Shown: positions 28,826 to 38,454, counted from the stretch's first letter. The stretch: 64,000 nucleotides of DNA from an uncultured Paracoccaceae bacterium (GCA_938092015.1 CALKOT010000016.1:1-64000); one strand, 5' to 3'. Numbers and translations: made by a program. The notes: a model not told the origin generated them from the sequence alone.

Positions 28826-29106
28826 ATATGGCCCACTTCATCAGGCACTTCGTAGAAGGTTGGGTGACGGTAGATTTTACTTTCCGCCGGTTCAAAGTTC
28901 TCGTCCTTGTTTTCAGGATCCGACGCCGTGATCGCGGCGGATGGCACAACCCAAACCGACGTGCCTTCACCCCGGCGCGTATAGACGTCGCGCGCGGCTT
29001 GAATAGCCATGGTCTCGTCCGCCGCATGCAAACTGCCGCAGTGGCGATGGGCCAAGCCGTTACGGGGACGGATGAAAACTTCCCAGAGGGGGATTTCAGA
29101 GCTCAT
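28822..29106 (-). CDS. paaB: phenylacetyl-CoA epoxidase subunit PaaB (PaaH)
   Basis: A 94-residue protein: WEVFIRPRNGLAHRHCGSLHAADETMAIQAARDVYTRRGE and a C-terminal KIYRHPTFYEVPDEVGHM, the classic PaaB pattern. It bridges PaaAC heterodimers in the complex. Two additional small genes separate it from paaA. Confidence 0.96.
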   Translation of the reverse strand: MSSEIPLWEVFIRPRNGLAHRHCGSLHAADETMAIQAARDVYTRRGEGTSVWVVPSAAITASDPENKDENFEPAESKIYRHPTFYEVPDEVGHM

Positions 29107-29148
29107 TTGCGTTTCTTTCCTTGGATTTAGTCGGGCGAGGTAGCGCGA

Positions 29149-29478
29149 CTACAACTCTCCGCGTCCTTTGGCTTCATCGAGTTTGCGTTGATATTCCTGA
29201 TCAGTGGCGTGGCCTCTTTCCGCCTCAACCTCAGCGCGGGCCTTGGCGGCCTTCCTGCGTTTCCCGCGCGTTATTGCTGCGCCGCAGGCCGCACCCACCG
29301 CTATGGCCAGCACCATGACAGCGATGCGCAACCCATCTGACAGGTCGAGAATATAAGCCACCGCGATCCCGGCGACTGTCACCAGAATGGCGACAATGAC
29401 GCCCTCGAAAGAACCGCTTGGCGGTGGGGTGCCATGCTGATCGGCAGCGCTGGTTTTATGATTCACTGAAGGCGCCAT
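29149..29478 (-). CDS. small two-helix membrane protein of unknown function
   Basis: A 109-residue protein with two adjacent hydrophobic segments (about residues 25-45 and 51-70: GVIVAILVTVAGIAVAYILD and GLRIAVMVLAIAVGAACGAA) and a long charged C-terminal tail rich in Ala, Glu, Lys and Arg that could form a helix. It overlaps the upstream DUF3291 gene by 16 bp. No family was recognised. Its place inside the paa operon suggests co-expression; the standard operon does not contain it. Confidence 0.65.
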   Translation of the reverse strand: MAPSVNHKTSAADQHGTPPPSGSFEGVIVAILVTVAGIAVAYILDLSDGLRIAVMVLAIAVGAACGAAITRGKRRKAAKARAEVEAERGHATDQEYQRKLDEAKGRGEL

Positions 29479-29918
29479 CCGACCACCGCCTCAGGCATCA
29501 GCGCCTCAGTCCCGAACACCCTTTCAGTGGGTCCGGTGCGGCGCAACTCAGCCAGCATTTCAACGGCTTCGGCCCCTGTCGGGCGGTGATCATCTGCTAT
29601 GGGCCAGACGGCGAGGTAGGCCTCATCCATTTTTTCAAACCACTCATGTGTCTTCAGCCGAAACTTCTTGTGCAGAGTGTTCCAGGTGAAATGACGGAGG
29701 CTTGCAACATCCTTCCACACTGACAGGGTCATGGTGAAGCGCGGCTCATGCGCGAAATGCGTCGCCATCATTTCACTGTCGTCTTCCAGCCGCCACACGA
29801 AGCCCGGCGTACGCTCCGCCAACGCATTGACGGGCGGAACCGCGTCGAAAAACGGTTTCATCCAGGGATCATCCAAATCCCAACGGGCGCGTGCGATGTT
29901 GAACTGGCCGATCAACAT
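29463..29918 (-). CDS. DUF3291 domain protein
   Basis: A 151-residue protein with the DUF3291 pattern: LIGQFNIARARWDLDDPWMKPFFDAVPPVNALAERTPGFVWRL at the start, then LSVWKDVASLRHFTWNTLHKKF and WFEKMDEAYLAVWPI. The fold is predicted to be related to antibiotic-biosynthesis monooxygenase / dimeric alpha-beta barrel proteins, possibly binding a small molecule or heme. It starts 4 bp after paaA and is in the same operon. Its role there is unknown. Confidence 0.8.
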   Translation of the reverse strand: MLIGQFNIARARWDLDDPWMKPFFDAVPPVNALAERTPGFVWRLEDDSEMMATHFAHEPRFTMTLSVWKDVASLRHFTWNTLHKKFRLKTHEWFEKMDEAYLAVWPIADDHRPTGAEAVEMLAELRRTGPTERVFGTEALMPEAVVGWRLQ

Positions 29919-29922
29919 CGGC

Positions 29923-30918
29923 CTATTCCGCGGCGTGCTGAGCCGCTTCCTTGCGGGCCTTCCGCTTCGCGGCGTGGGCCAGCGCTGCGTCGCGGACCCA
30001 TTCGCCTTCGTCCCAAGCCTTGTTTCGCGCGGCCAGACGTTCGCGGGTCATCACACCGCCACCTTTGACGGTGCGCCAGAACTCATCCCAATCTATCGCG
30101 CCAAAGTCGTAACTGCCTGTTTCTTCGTTATATTTCAGGTCAGGATCCGGCAATGTAAGGCCCAGGTATTCCGCCTGAGGCACCGTTGCATCGACGAATT
30201 TCTGGCGTAGCTCATCATTAGTGAACCGTTTGATCTTCCATGCCATCGACTGATCGCCGTTAGAGCTTTCGGAATCATGTGGTCCGAACATCATCAGCGC
30301 AGGCCACCAAAACCGGTTCAGCGCGTCTTGGGCCATTTCTTTTTGCTCGTCTGAGCCCTGAGCCAGAACCGTCATGATTTCAAAGCCCTGACGTTGGTGA
30401 AAGCTCTCTTCCTTGCACACCCGGATCATCGCCCGGGCGTAGGGGCCATACGAACAACGACAAAGCGGGATCTGGTTCATGATCGCCGCGCCATCAACCA
30501 GCCAGCCAATGGCCCCGATATCGGCCCAGCTCAGCGTAGGGTAGCTGAAAATCGAAGAAAACTTGGCCTTACCGCTCAGCAATTCCTCAGTCATCTGCTT
30601 GCGCGAAACGCCTAACGTCTCAGCAGCCGAGTATAGATAGAGGCCATGCCCGCCTTCGTCCTGCACCTTCGCCAACAATGCCGCCTTGCGGCGAAGCGAC
30701 GGGGCGCGGGTGATCCAATTACCTTCTGGCAGCATGCCGACAATTTCAGAGTGAGCGTGCTGGCCGATCTGACGAACGAGGGTTTTGCGATACCCTTCCG
30801 GCATCGGGTCATTCGGCTCTATTTTCTCATCTGCGTCGATGCGCTTTTGGAACGCTTCGAGGAATTCTGGCGTTTCTTCCGATCTGCTGTCGGTGCCGAT
30901 TAGGCCCTGAGAGTACAT
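29923..30918 (-). CDS. paaA: phenylacetyl-CoA 1,2-epoxidase catalytic subunit PaaA (PaaG)
   Basis: A 331-residue diiron oxygenase: [44 protein letters not shown] and [17 protein letters not shown] supply the E-x2-H-type iron ligands. It forms the ring epoxide on phenylacetyl-CoA with PaaB and PaaC. First gene of the operon behind a long palindrome; preceded by paaX on the same strand. Confidence 0.97.
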   Translation of the reverse strand: MYSQGLIGTDSRSEETPEFLEAFQKRIDADEKIEPNDPMPEGYRKTLVRQIGQHAHSEIVGMLPEGNWITRAPSLRRKAALLAKVQDEGGHGLYLYSAAETLGVSRKQMTEELLSGKAKFSSIFSYPTLSWADIGAIGWLVDGAAIMNQIPLCRCSYGPYARAMIRVCKEESFHQRQGFEIMTVLAQGSDEQKEMAQDALNRFWWPALMMFGPHDSESSNGDQSMAWKIKRFTNDELRQKFVDATVPQAEYLGLTLPDPDLKYNEETGSYDFGAIDWDEFWRTVKGGGVMTRERLAARNKAWDEGEWVRDAALAHAAKRKARKEAAQHAAE

Positions 30919-30935
30919 GGCGAATCTCCGCTGTA

Positions 30936-31000
30936 TTTCAGTAATGATATGTTACGAAAATATCAAATTCAAGATATTTCGTAACATATCATTACTGAAA
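30936..31000. promoter_or_regulatory. 65 bp near-perfect palindrome between paaX and paaA (putative operator)
   Basis: Left arm 30936-30964 begins TTTCAGTAATGATATG; the right arm 30973-31000 is its reverse complement except for one extra A, with an 8 bp AT-rich centre. The right end covers the paaX stop codon. It lies 18-80 bp upstream of paaA. It could be the PaaX operator, a stem-loop at the end of paaX mRNA, or both. Confidence 0.75.
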
Positions 31001-31801
31001 TCGGTTGCCGATTGTTGCACGACCGGGATTTGAGGTTGGGGTGCCCCAGTACGGCTCTGCCGCGTCTACCGCCACCTTATAGACGGCTGCGACCTCCGCA
31101 TGGCAGTCCAGTCCCGGCCATTCAGTTGAAACAAAACTTTCTGGTAAAAATGGATGGCGCAAGATCAGACGGCGCCAAAAGTGCGCGATCAGGATGCGGG
31201 CGCTCATGGCGTCTAGGGGGGACAAGTTGGCGGCCTCACTGAATAGGTCTTCGGCGGCCAACGCGGACTTCAACGCGCGAAACTGATCATATAGTTCCGG
31301 TGGCGCAACCGCGTCCTTCACCCACTTTGGTGTGTGGAGGGGGGAGCCGAGCAAAACAAATCTTCCTGCATCAACCTCTGCCAAGCGCTGACCGACAGGC
31401 AGGATACGCACTGACTTGCTGATTGCAGCAGCGCCATCATCAACCGCGTTTTGATCGATTGAGACGATCCATTCCCGATGTGACACCGGATCGGCGGCAT
31501 AGATTATCTCGGCCGCCGAATTTGAATCCTCCCGCGCCTGATCTGAAAGCCGGTAGAGAGAGTTGCGCCCAACCTTTTCTCGCTCAACCCACCCCTCTGC
31601 CGCCAGTCGAGACATCGCGGTGCGCAGCGCGCCGGGGGAGACGCCAATGTTGCCCGTGATAGCCGTCAGATCGGTCATCGCGATTTCCCCACCTCGCGGC
31701 AAAGCGGCGTCGCCGAAGATCGTCACGACCAGCGAGATCACGCGCGGGCGACCATTGGCGTGGAACATATCGATCAGCGGTTTCAGGGTAGGCGATGGCA
31801 C
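30992..31801 (-). CDS. paaX: PaaX family transcriptional regulator
   Basis: A 269-residue protein with an N-terminal winged helix (VISLVVTIFGDAALPRGGEIAMTDLTAITGNIGVSPGALRTAMSRLAAEGWVEREKVGRNSLYRLS) and the PaaX middle and C-terminal domains, including ILIAHFWRRLILRHPFLPESFVSTEWPG. PaaX proteins repress paa operons and release DNA on binding phenylacetyl-CoA. The gene reads into the palindrome in front of paaA, so it may be co-regulated with the operon. Confidence 0.92.
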   Translation of the reverse strand: MPSPTLKPLIDMFHANGRPRVISLVVTIFGDAALPRGGEIAMTDLTAITGNIGVSPGALRTAMSRLAAEGWVEREKVGRNSLYRLSDQAREDSNSAAEIIYAADPVSHREWIVSIDQNAVDDGAAAISKSVRILPVGQRLAEVDAGRFVLLGSPLHTPKWVKDAVAPPELYDQFRALKSALAAEDLFSEAANLSPLDAMSARILIAHFWRRLILRHPFLPESFVSTEWPGLDCHAEVAAVYKVAVDAAEPYWGTPTSNPGRATIGNRFQ

Positions 31802-31901
31802 GAGGCGGTCCTTAACTGGAGACGGTACAGAATACGGGACGTATCCAGACTGCTGTCGAGCAAATGGTCAAGAGGCAAGCGCCCGCTGGCGACCGTACCC
31901 A

Positions 31902-33110
31902 CTAAGCCTTGTCGACAGCCCCCTCTTCTTCCGCAATGACAAGAAATTCATGATCTTCCAATGGTCTGTGCCGCGCTGTCCCTGCCCGCTGTGATCGTTT
32001 CAGAATACGTGATAATTGGTTGGATGTAGCGGTAAGGGCATAGTCAGCAAGTTTCTGGATGACAGCGCCCGTATCGCTCCACTTCCCGATGACCAGTTCG
32101 GGACTGCGACCGACCACCTCTGGCTCAAACGGGAAACCTTGGCGCCGCTCGCCCGCGTCTTCAAATGCCCTGATTGAGCGCCATTGTTCGTACCGGAAGG
32201 CGCCCTCGCCGACGATTGGGCTGTAGTAGCCGTTTGGTATGCCGCTGATCTCAGCCACCTCGCGGCAGATGTCAGGCAGGCGGGTCAGGTCGACGCCAGT
32301 CTCCGCCCCGTAGACCATCGCCAGCGCCGCTGCGACCGTCTCCATCGCGGCATTCCCGGCCCGGTAGCCGATTCCGTTCACCGACACCTGCAACACATCA
32401 GCGCCGCCCTCGTAGCCGCCCAGAACGTTGGCGACGGCGAGGCCGAAATCGTTGTGGCAGTGGACTTCGACCTCCATCTTCGTCTCTGCCTTCAGCTTGC
32501 CGACCAGAAAGGCGATGGCGGCGGGGCGGGCGATGCCCTGGCTGTCAACGACGGTGACGGCATCGGCGCCCTCCGCCTCAGCTGCTTTGGCGACGGCCAT
32601 GATGTTGTCGAGGTCGCCGCGTGTGCTTTCTGGCATGAAGAGGTTGACGGTGCAGCCCGCCGCCTTCGCTGCGCGGATTTCAGCAAGCGTCTTGTCGAGG
32701 AATTCGGTGCGGTTGGTGCCAAACACATGTTTCTGGAAATCGTCGCCAATATGGTGCCAGACCATGACGTGCCGCGTGCCGAGGTCCAGGGCCTTTTCCA
32801 CCCGGCCCGGCTGCCATGTCACCCACAGGTCCATGCCCAGATCGCGAGCCATGAAGGCGCGTATTACTTCCTCCCACCCTGGAACGGTTAGGAAAATCTC
32901 GGTCCGTTTGATGCCAAGGCGGGCCAGTTTTTCCGCGATGCGGATCTTGTCGGCGGTGGTGAAGGCGAGATCGGCGCTTTCCTCGCCATCGCGCAGGGTC
33001 AAATCGTGCAGCTTTACAGGACGCGGCGGGATGGCGATCTCGGGTGCAAAGTTGTGGCGGCTGGTCACCCAACGCGGGTTGTCCCAAGGCTGGTTGTCTG
33101 AATTGTTCAT
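31902..33110 (-). CDS. DRE-TIM metallolyase family protein (isopropylmalate/homocitrate synthase-like)
   Basis: The ATG at 33110 is used (AGGGGA about 9 bp upstream) rather than an in-frame ATG ten codons earlier. The 402-residue product has LHDLTLRDGEESADLAFTTADKI, the metal-binding HCHNDFGLAVAN motif and VSVNGIGYRAGNAAMET, typical of the 2-isopropylmalate/homocitrate/citramalate synthase group. DGEE replaces the usual DGEQ. The C-terminal regulatory domain of leucine-regulated synthases is absent. It condenses an acyl-CoA with a 2-oxo acid or cleaves such a product; which one cannot be told here. Confidence 0.8.
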   Translation of the reverse strand: MNNSDNQPWDNPRWVTSRHNFAPEIAIPPRPVKLHDLTLRDGEESADLAFTTADKIRIAEKLARLGIKRTEIFLTVPGWEEVIRAFMARDLGMDLWVTWQPGRVEKALDLGTRHVMVWHHIGDDFQKHVFGTNRTEFLDKTLAEIRAAKAAGCTVNLFMPESTRGDLDNIMAVAKAAEAEGADAVTVVDSQGIARPAAIAFLVGKLKAETKMEVEVHCHNDFGLAVANVLGGYEGGADVLQVSVNGIGYRAGNAAMETVAAALAMVYGAETGVDLTRLPDICREVAEISGIPNGYYSPIVGEGAFRYEQWRSIRAFEDAGERRQGFPFEPEVVGRSPELVIGKWSDTGAVIQKLADYALTATSNQLSRILKRSQRAGTARHRPLEDHEFLVIAEEEGAVDKA

Positions 33111-33204
33111 CTTGCGGCGTCCCCTGTCCGGCTGCGTCATGGGGAATGCTAAGCCATGTTCTGGCGATCAGCCAAGGTCAGGCGCCGCAGGGGCAGTTTT
33201 GGGA

Positions 33205-33783
33205 TCAAAGGCTAAAAGCGGCTTTAATCTGTTCCGCGCATTCCTCTGCCGACGCAACCCCGCTGTCGACTTCCAGATCGTAGCGCATGCCGTAATGAAC
33301 CTCATCAAACTGCCAGCGGGCCATGCCAATCATGCGATCACCGCGCGCAGCCTCTCGCGCTTCGATCACGTCTAGGGGCGCAAAAACGCCAACCATTTTG
33401 AGAGTATAGGGCGCGAGCAGCCGCCGATATTCCACCACCGGGTTGCAAAACCCATTGTGGCGGTCGCCAAAGAACACTTCGTCAATAATTAAGTTGTTCC
33501 CCTGCCCTGCCACCGCCGCCGCAGCATGACGCATGCCGGACAGCGCGTTTTCAGCGACCTGCCCGGTTTTCACTTTGATCGTCGAGCGTCCATCCGCCTC
33601 CCCCCGCTCAAAGCTGAGGCCGTCGGGATGATCTTGGTATTTCGACGGCATGGCGGCGAGATAGGCGTCCATCTCCATATAGAGAAAAGGGTCGGTCGTG
33701 ACCGACTACAATGCCTTGCAAATGGACGATTTGCCGACACTGCTGACGCCGTTCAACAGGATGATTGTCGCCCTATCAAGCAA
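33205..33783 (-). pseudogene. chloramphenicol phosphotransferase-like (CPT) P-loop kinase gene with an internal TAG
   Basis: A frame starting at a TTG (33783) that overlaps the cupin stop gives ATIILLNGVSSVGKSSICKAL with an intact Walker A, then a TAG at 33706-33708. The same frame continues SVTTDPFLYMEMDAYLAAMP to the natural stop at 33205 and resembles CPT-family kinases (acidic segment after the first strand, R-rich lid, EVHYGMRYDLEVDSG). Reconstructed length about 192 codons, near the family norm. In homologues the stop position is commonly Gln, so CAG to TAG is the simple explanation. Translation from the downstream ATG would lack the P-loop. Family members mostly have unknown substrates; drug resistance is not implied. 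Confidence 0.82.
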
Positions 33784-34198
33784 ATCGCGCCGCCAGCTTG
33801 ACGTCGAGATCCGGCGTCAGGATCAACCCATCTTGGTCACTTCCCGATGAATGCGCCACTGCCCATGTGCAAGGCTCACCACTTTCGTTGCGCGGGGCGT
33901 GGGGAACGGATGCGGCGACAAAGCACTGTTCGCCCGCCTGCACCTCCACCGGTTTTCCCAGATCATCGCCATAATAGACCTTGCAGGTCCCCTCCAGAAG
34001 GAAGGTGATGGTTTCTATGCCTTCATGATAATGAGCCTTGGCGACTGCACCGGCAGGCATTGACAGAATATTCAAGCAGATCGACGTGACGCCCACCGTT
34101 TCAGCCGAGCAGCCTGCGCCATAGGTGAAGCCTTGTCCGCCCTCGTATGTCTGGCCCGGCCCAACGACGGCGACGCCGTCATGTTCTATTGCTTACAT
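33776..34198 (-). pseudogene. cupin-domain protein gene with a TAA at codon 2
   Basis: The ATG at 34198 is followed at once by TAA (34193-34195), then the same frame is open for 139 codons: AIEHDGVAVVGPGQTYEGGQ, GFTYGAGCSAETVGVTSI, then the cupin motifs KAHYHEGIETITFLLEGTCKVYYGDDLG and QAGEQCFVAASVPHAPRNESGEPC. The part before codon 35 is homologous in style to related cupins, so it was coding, and CAA to TAA would give it back (MQAIEHDG). The only later start is GTG 34096, which lacks those residues. Metal-binding His residues remain. Confidence 0.75.
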
Positions 34199-34213
34199 CC
34201 CAATGCCCTCTCG

Positions 34214-35152
34214 TCAGCGACCCGCGAAATCCTTGTGTATCATGCAATGGACGCCTTTTGACCCGTTTACTGTCTGCGTCACCCGCAGATCAGCGGCGAG
34301 GGAGCAAAGGGTGTATGCGTCTTCGCGGCTCAGCCCCGCCTTCTCGCCCAGCAGCGCGATCATGTCGCGCAGGGCCTGCACGACGCATTGATCCAGGTCG
34401 GGGTCGAGACCCATGGTGATTAGGTGCGTCGGCGTCTCAGCGCGCGGCGTCGTCAGGCTGATGTCACGGCGGATGTGAAACTCGAAGTCGCCTTCGAGGG
34501 CTGTTTCGATGGCGGTGACATTCACCTCTCCATCGCCCTGCGCGCCGTGACCGTCGCCGCAGGAAAAGAGCGCGCCTTCCGTGAAAACCGGCAGGTACAG
34601 CGTTGATCCCGCGACCAATTCCTTGTTATCAATGTTGCCGCCCATCAGGCGCGGCACAATGGAGCCGATGCGCCCCCAGGCGGGCGGCGGGGCGACGCCC
34701 ATGACGCCAAAGAAAGGCGCCAGCGGCAGATCGAGGCCCCAAGGCAGCTTGGCGATGTTCTTGTCGAGGTCGAGCGGGATGTTCATAAGCCGCTCTTCAT
34801 GGAAATCATCCTGTAACGTGCCAGACAGCGGGCGGATCATGTTCCAGCCCCAGTCCTGGCGCAGACGCACGTCCTTGATGCGCACCTCCAGCACATCACC
34901 CGGCTTGGCGCCTTCGATGGCGACCGGCCCAGTAAGGATGTGGCCGGGTAACAGGCGTTCCGATTTCTCGTGGATTTCGGGCAGCTCTGGCGGCACATGG
35001 AATCCTTCGGGCGGCAGCACATTCGCGCCACCAGATACGGTGCGGATGGTTACAGCGTCGCCGTCCTGAATGGTTAGGACCGGGGGCATGGACGCTTCGA
35101 AATAGCCCCAGTGGCAGGTTTCGAAGCTGGCGTTCAGTTCATGATTGCTCAC
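34214..35152 (-). CDS. acetamidase/formamidase family protein
   Basis: A 312-residue FmdA_AmdA family protein: HWGYFEASMPPVLTIQDGDAVTIRT, GHILTGPVAIEGAKPGDVLEVRI and the GDGHGAQGDGEVNVTAIE metal-site motif. The family hydrolyses formamide, acetamide or similar amides. It overlaps the upstream paaZ gene by 4 bp and is followed by the broken cupin gene. Substrate not predicted. Confidence 0.9.
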   Translation of the reverse strand: MSNHELNASFETCHWGYFEASMPPVLTIQDGDAVTIRTVSGGANVLPPEGFHVPPELPEIHEKSERLLPGHILTGPVAIEGAKPGDVLEVRIKDVRLRQDWGWNMIRPLSGTLQDDFHEERLMNIPLDLDKNIAKLPWGLDLPLAPFFGVMGVAPPPAWGRIGSIVPRLMGGNIDNKELVAGSTLYLPVFTEGALFSCGDGHGAQGDGEVNVTAIETALEGDFEFHIRRDISLTTPRAETPTHLITMGLDPDLDQCVVQALRDMIALLGEKAGLSREDAYTLCSLAADLRVTQTVNGSKGVHCMIHKDFAGR

Positions 35153-37176
35153 AGCGGATACTCATAGGCGTTCATGGTCAGCAGCTCATATTCAGCGACC
35201 TGCTCTTCGTCCTGATTGACGACCATGACGGCCCAGCGGACCTCGCCATACGTGTCAGTCCGGCGAGTTTTCTTACGGACGGTCAGGCGCACCTTGATGC
35301 TGTCACCGGGAGAGAGCGGCTTTTGGAACGCTAGATCGCCGAGGCCGGTATTGGCGAGGACGGGGCCCGGGTTCGGCTCCACAAACAGACCAGCCGCGAA
35401 ACTGAGGATCAGGTAGCCATGGGCGACGCGGCCCGGGAAGAACGGGTTCGCTTTGGCCGCCTCTTCGTCCATGTGACCATAGAAGAGGTCGCCAGTGAAA
35501 TGGGCGAACGTCTCGATATCTTTAAGGGTTACGGTGCGCGGTTCAGTCCAGATCGTCTCACCGATCTGCACTTCGTCGAAGGTGCGGGTAAACGGATGCG
35601 CGGGGCCGGTGACCTCTTTGGCCCCCTTCACCCAGGTCCCGCCGATCGCCGTCAGCATTTCGGGTGAGCCCTGAACCGCCGTCCGCTGCATGTAGTGCAT
35701 GACGGCGCGGACGCCGCCCAGTTCCTCAGACCCGCCAGCGCGGCCCGGCCCGCCATGGACCATGTGCGGGAGGGGAGAGCCGTGGCCTGTCGCCTCTTTC
35801 GCGCTGTCCCGGTTGTTGATGTAGATGCGCCCATGATGGGCGGCGGAGGACATGATGACGTCCTGCGCGACCTTGGGGTCATGCGTGAACAGCGACGCGA
35901 CCAGTGATCCGCCGCCCCGGTTCGCGAGATCCGCTGCGTGGGCCATGTCGCGATAACCCATGATGGTTGAGACAGGGCCAAACGCCTCGGTCTCGTGTAC
36001 GGCGGCGTGCGCATCGGGGTCGTCGCAGTGGTAGAGGCGCGGGGCGACAAAGGCACCCTTTTCGGCGTCTCCATTGATCGGCGAATCACCATAGACGAGC
36101 TGAGCGCCCTCAGCGATCCGCGCAGCGCTGTCCAGCACGTCAGCACGCTGCGCGAGGCTAACAACAGGGCCCATGCGGGTCGCTTCATCGGTTGGGTCGC
36201 CGATGGTCGTTTTGGCGAGGCGGGCGGACAGGGTGTCGATCAAATCACCAACCATCGCTTCGGGTGCGATGATGCGGCGGGTCGCGGTGCATTTCTGCCC
36301 CGCTTTGGTGGTGATTTCTTTCGCCGCCTCCTTGACGAAAATCTCGAATTCCGGCGTGTCTGGGCAAGCATCCGGGCCGAGGATAGAGGCGTTCAGGCTG
36401 TCCTGCTCAGCCGTGAACCGCACCGCGTTCGCCAGCAGGTTTGGATGGCTGCGCAGTCTTAGCCCAGTAGCAGCAGAACCGGTAAACGCGAGCGTATCTT
36501 GATAACCTAGCTGGCCCAGAAGATCCCCTACCCCGCCGATGATCAGCTGGATCGATCCTTCGGGCAGCAGCCCGCTTTCAACCATCATCCGCACGCACGC
36601 CTCAGTCACGTAAGACGTCTGCGTCGCCGGTTTGACGATGGAGGGCATGCCAGCCAGAAACGCAGGCGCGAATTTCTCTAGCATCCCCCAGACCGGGAAG
36701 TTGAACGCGTTGATCTGGACCGCCGCGCCTTGCATCGGGGTGCTGATGTGCTGGCCAAGGAAAGTGCCGTTCCGCGACAATAGCTCGACATCGCCATCGA
36801 GATAAACGCAGCTGTCCGGCAGCTCTCTACGCCCTTTGGAGGCATAGAGCATCAGCGTGCCGATGCCGCCGTCGATGTCGATCCAGCTGTCGCCCTTGGT
36901 GGCGCCGGTGAAATAGGAGAGCGTATAAAGCTGATCTTTCCGCTCCATCAGATACGCGCCCAGCGCCTTCAGAATACGGGCGCGGGCATGAAACGTCATC
37001 TCGCGTAAGGCAGGCCCGGCCTTGCCCCGCGCTTCGGTCAGCATGGCGCCAGTGTCTAGCGCCGCGCCACCTGCCTTTGCGACCACTTCGCCTGTCGCGG
37101 CGTGCGCCAACGACTGCGCGTCAGACCCCGCAGGGATCCATTTTCCTGCAGCGTAGCTTTGAAGGGTCAGAGTCAT
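35149..37176 (-). CDS. paaZ: phenylacetate degradation bifunctional protein PaaZ (oxepin-CoA hydrolase/dehydrogenase)
   Basis: The ATG at 37176 is used (AAAAGGA upstream); an in-frame ATG six codons earlier has a poorer site. The 675-residue protein has an N-terminal aldehyde dehydrogenase domain with the catalytic Cys in [13 protein letters not shown] and a [14 protein letters not shown] segment, and a C-terminal MaoC-like hydratase with [31 protein letters not shown]. It opens the oxepin-CoA ring and oxidises the aldehyde product. It lies some 4 kb from the paaABCDE operon and behind a PaaR-like operator. Confidence 0.95.
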   Translation of the reverse strand: MTLTLQSYAAGKWIPAGSDAQSLAHAATGEVVAKAGGAALDTGAMLTEARGKAGPALREMTFHARARILKALGAYLMERKDQLYTLSYFTGATKGDSWIDIDGGIGTLMLYASKGRRELPDSCVYLDGDVELLSRNGTFLGQHISTPMQGAAVQINAFNFPVWGMLEKFAPAFLAGMPSIVKPATQTSYVTEACVRMMVESGLLPEGSIQLIIGGVGDLLGQLGYQDTLAFTGSAATGLRLRSHPNLLANAVRFTAEQDSLNASILGPDACPDTPEFEIFVKEAAKEITTKAGQKCTATRRIIAPEAMVGDLIDTLSARLAKTTIGDPTDEATRMGPVVSLAQRADVLDSAARIAEGAQLVYGDSPINGDAEKGAFVAPRLYHCDDPDAHAAVHETEAFGPVSTIMGYRDMAHAADLANRGGGSLVASLFTHDPKVAQDVIMSSAAHHGRIYINNRDSAKEATGHGSPLPHMVHGGPGRAGGSEELGGVRAVMHYMQRTAVQGSPEMLTAIGGTWVKGAKEVTGPAHPFTRTFDEVQIGETIWTEPRTVTLKDIETFAHFTGDLFYGHMDEEAAKANPFFPGRVAHGYLILSFAAGLFVEPNPGPVLANTGLGDLAFQKPLSPGDSIKVRLTVRKKTRRTDTYGEVRWAVMVVNQDEEQVAEYELLTMNAYEYPL

Positions 37177-37257
37177 GGCGCATTCCTTTTCCATCGTGGC
37201 GCATCACAACAAAACCGGCTTTCCAGTTCGGTCGCGATGTCGATTCTCAGCCCATAA

Positions 37258-37279
37258 CCTGACCAGTCGGTCGGTTAAT
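37258..37279. promoter_or_regulatory. PaaR-like palindromic operator upstream of paaZ
   Basis: A 22 bp imperfect palindrome (CCTGACCAGTCGGTCGGTTAAT) about 80 bp upstream of paaZ and touching the 3' end of the GT87 gene. It has the ACC...CG...CGGT spacing of TetR-type PaaR operators as I recall them; three of the fixed positions differ. No such regulator gene is in the window. Confidence 0.5.
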
Positions 37280-38454
37280 TGCAACGACTGATGGTAGTCT
37301 CATCGATGTGGCGTAGATAATTAGCTGCCAGAAAGGCAGGGGCTATAAGCCCTGCTGCCTGCGGGACCGTGATAAAGGCGGTTTCCATAAGTACCAGACC
37401 AACAGCAAACATAGGCACCTCCCACCAGGCCCATCCACGTTTGATGGAAGCTCGGGCGTGAAACAAGGCGCCGATGGCCAGCAAGGGGAGGTCATATACG
37501 AATATACGCGGCGCCGCGATGATGGCCGCATAGACAATAATGGCGAGGGCGGCGTCAGTCGGCCCGCAGCGGCGCAGCGTTATGGTTGCAACAGCAATTA
37601 CCGCCAAGCTGACTGCCGCCTGCGCCATACCCGCCCCCCGTATTGGCGCGCCGTTATACAGCAAGACGCCATATGCGCTTGCATATTTCGCCCATAGGTC
37701 ACTGCGAGCCGGATCTACAAGAAAGAAGTCTACAGTTCCGGTAAAAGCACCAATAAACGTCAGCCAGACGTCGACGCCCAGCCAAGCCGCCGATACGGCG
37801 ATCAGGACGGCGCCTGCCAGACAGGCGGTCACAATCGGCCGCCAGCAGCCAGAAAACGCCATCGCCAGGGGAATGGCGAATACTGTTTGAGGTTTCAGCA
37901 TCAACAACGCCAACCATCCGCCACCGCCGCCCGACCTGCGATATGATAACAGGCACAGCCCAGCAATGGCGGCGATGAACAGCCCGATCTGGCCGTTGTA
38001 CAAGACAGCAAAAGCACTGAAAGTTACCGCCATCAAAACCGCCAATGGATCAGGCAAGATGCGCCATGCGGCATAGGTAAATATCGACAAGCCTAGCGCC
38101 CCCCAACACAATCAGAGACCAGGCTGGGCTGAGATAGGCAAAAGGTTGCGCCAAAACCTGCGCGAGCGGAGGATAGAACCAAGGCATCACGCCTAGATAG
38201 TCATATCCCAACCCGGCACTTTGCACGGCCGCAAGCGCTGCCGGATCGTATGCGGCGGCCGCATCCCCATGATTGGCCAGCCAGCCAGCCGCCCAGAACG
38301 CGATGTGATCCACCGCTGGGCCGCTTTCATGGTCAATCAGAAGGCTGGGGGCCACGGTGCTAGATATGGCGTTCAACAGCAAAACATTGAACGCGAATCC
38401 CAACAGCGTGAAAATCCAGAGGATCGGTCTGGAGAACAAAGATCGCCAAAACAT
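37275..38454 (-). pseudogene. GT87/DUF2029-like membrane glycosyltransferase gene with a frameshift
   Basis: The start at ATG 38454 gives MFWRSLFSRPILWIFTLLGF and a run of transmembrane helices with the acidic HIAFWAAGWLANHGDAAAAYDP loop and PWFYPPLAQVLAQPF. The frame then ends in a nonsense tail; the adjacent frame continues (GALGLSIFTYAAWRILPDP, NGQIGLF, LMLKPQTVFAIPLAM) to 37275. Both halves together are one protein of about 390 residues with about ten transmembrane segments, as in the polyprenyl-phosphate-mannose-dependent GT87 transferases. The switch is a run of six C's at 38099-38104: removing one joins the frames as SLIVLGALGLSIF. Confidence 0.82.

Noticed and set aside
32428-33375. 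A 315-codon open frame on the plus strand
   Set aside because: Antisense to the DRE-TIM synthase gene; no motifs and shadow-like composition.
33205-33783. Antibiotic resistance gene
   Set aside because: The CPT-like family name refers to one member; most have unknown roles, and this copy is interrupted.
1319-34195. Programmed stop-codon readthrough or recoding, including selenocysteine at TGA 1319
   Set aside because: The interrupted genes use TGA, TAA and TAG, and all three also serve as normal stops here. No common downstream element was seen. Nonsense mutation explains them more simply.
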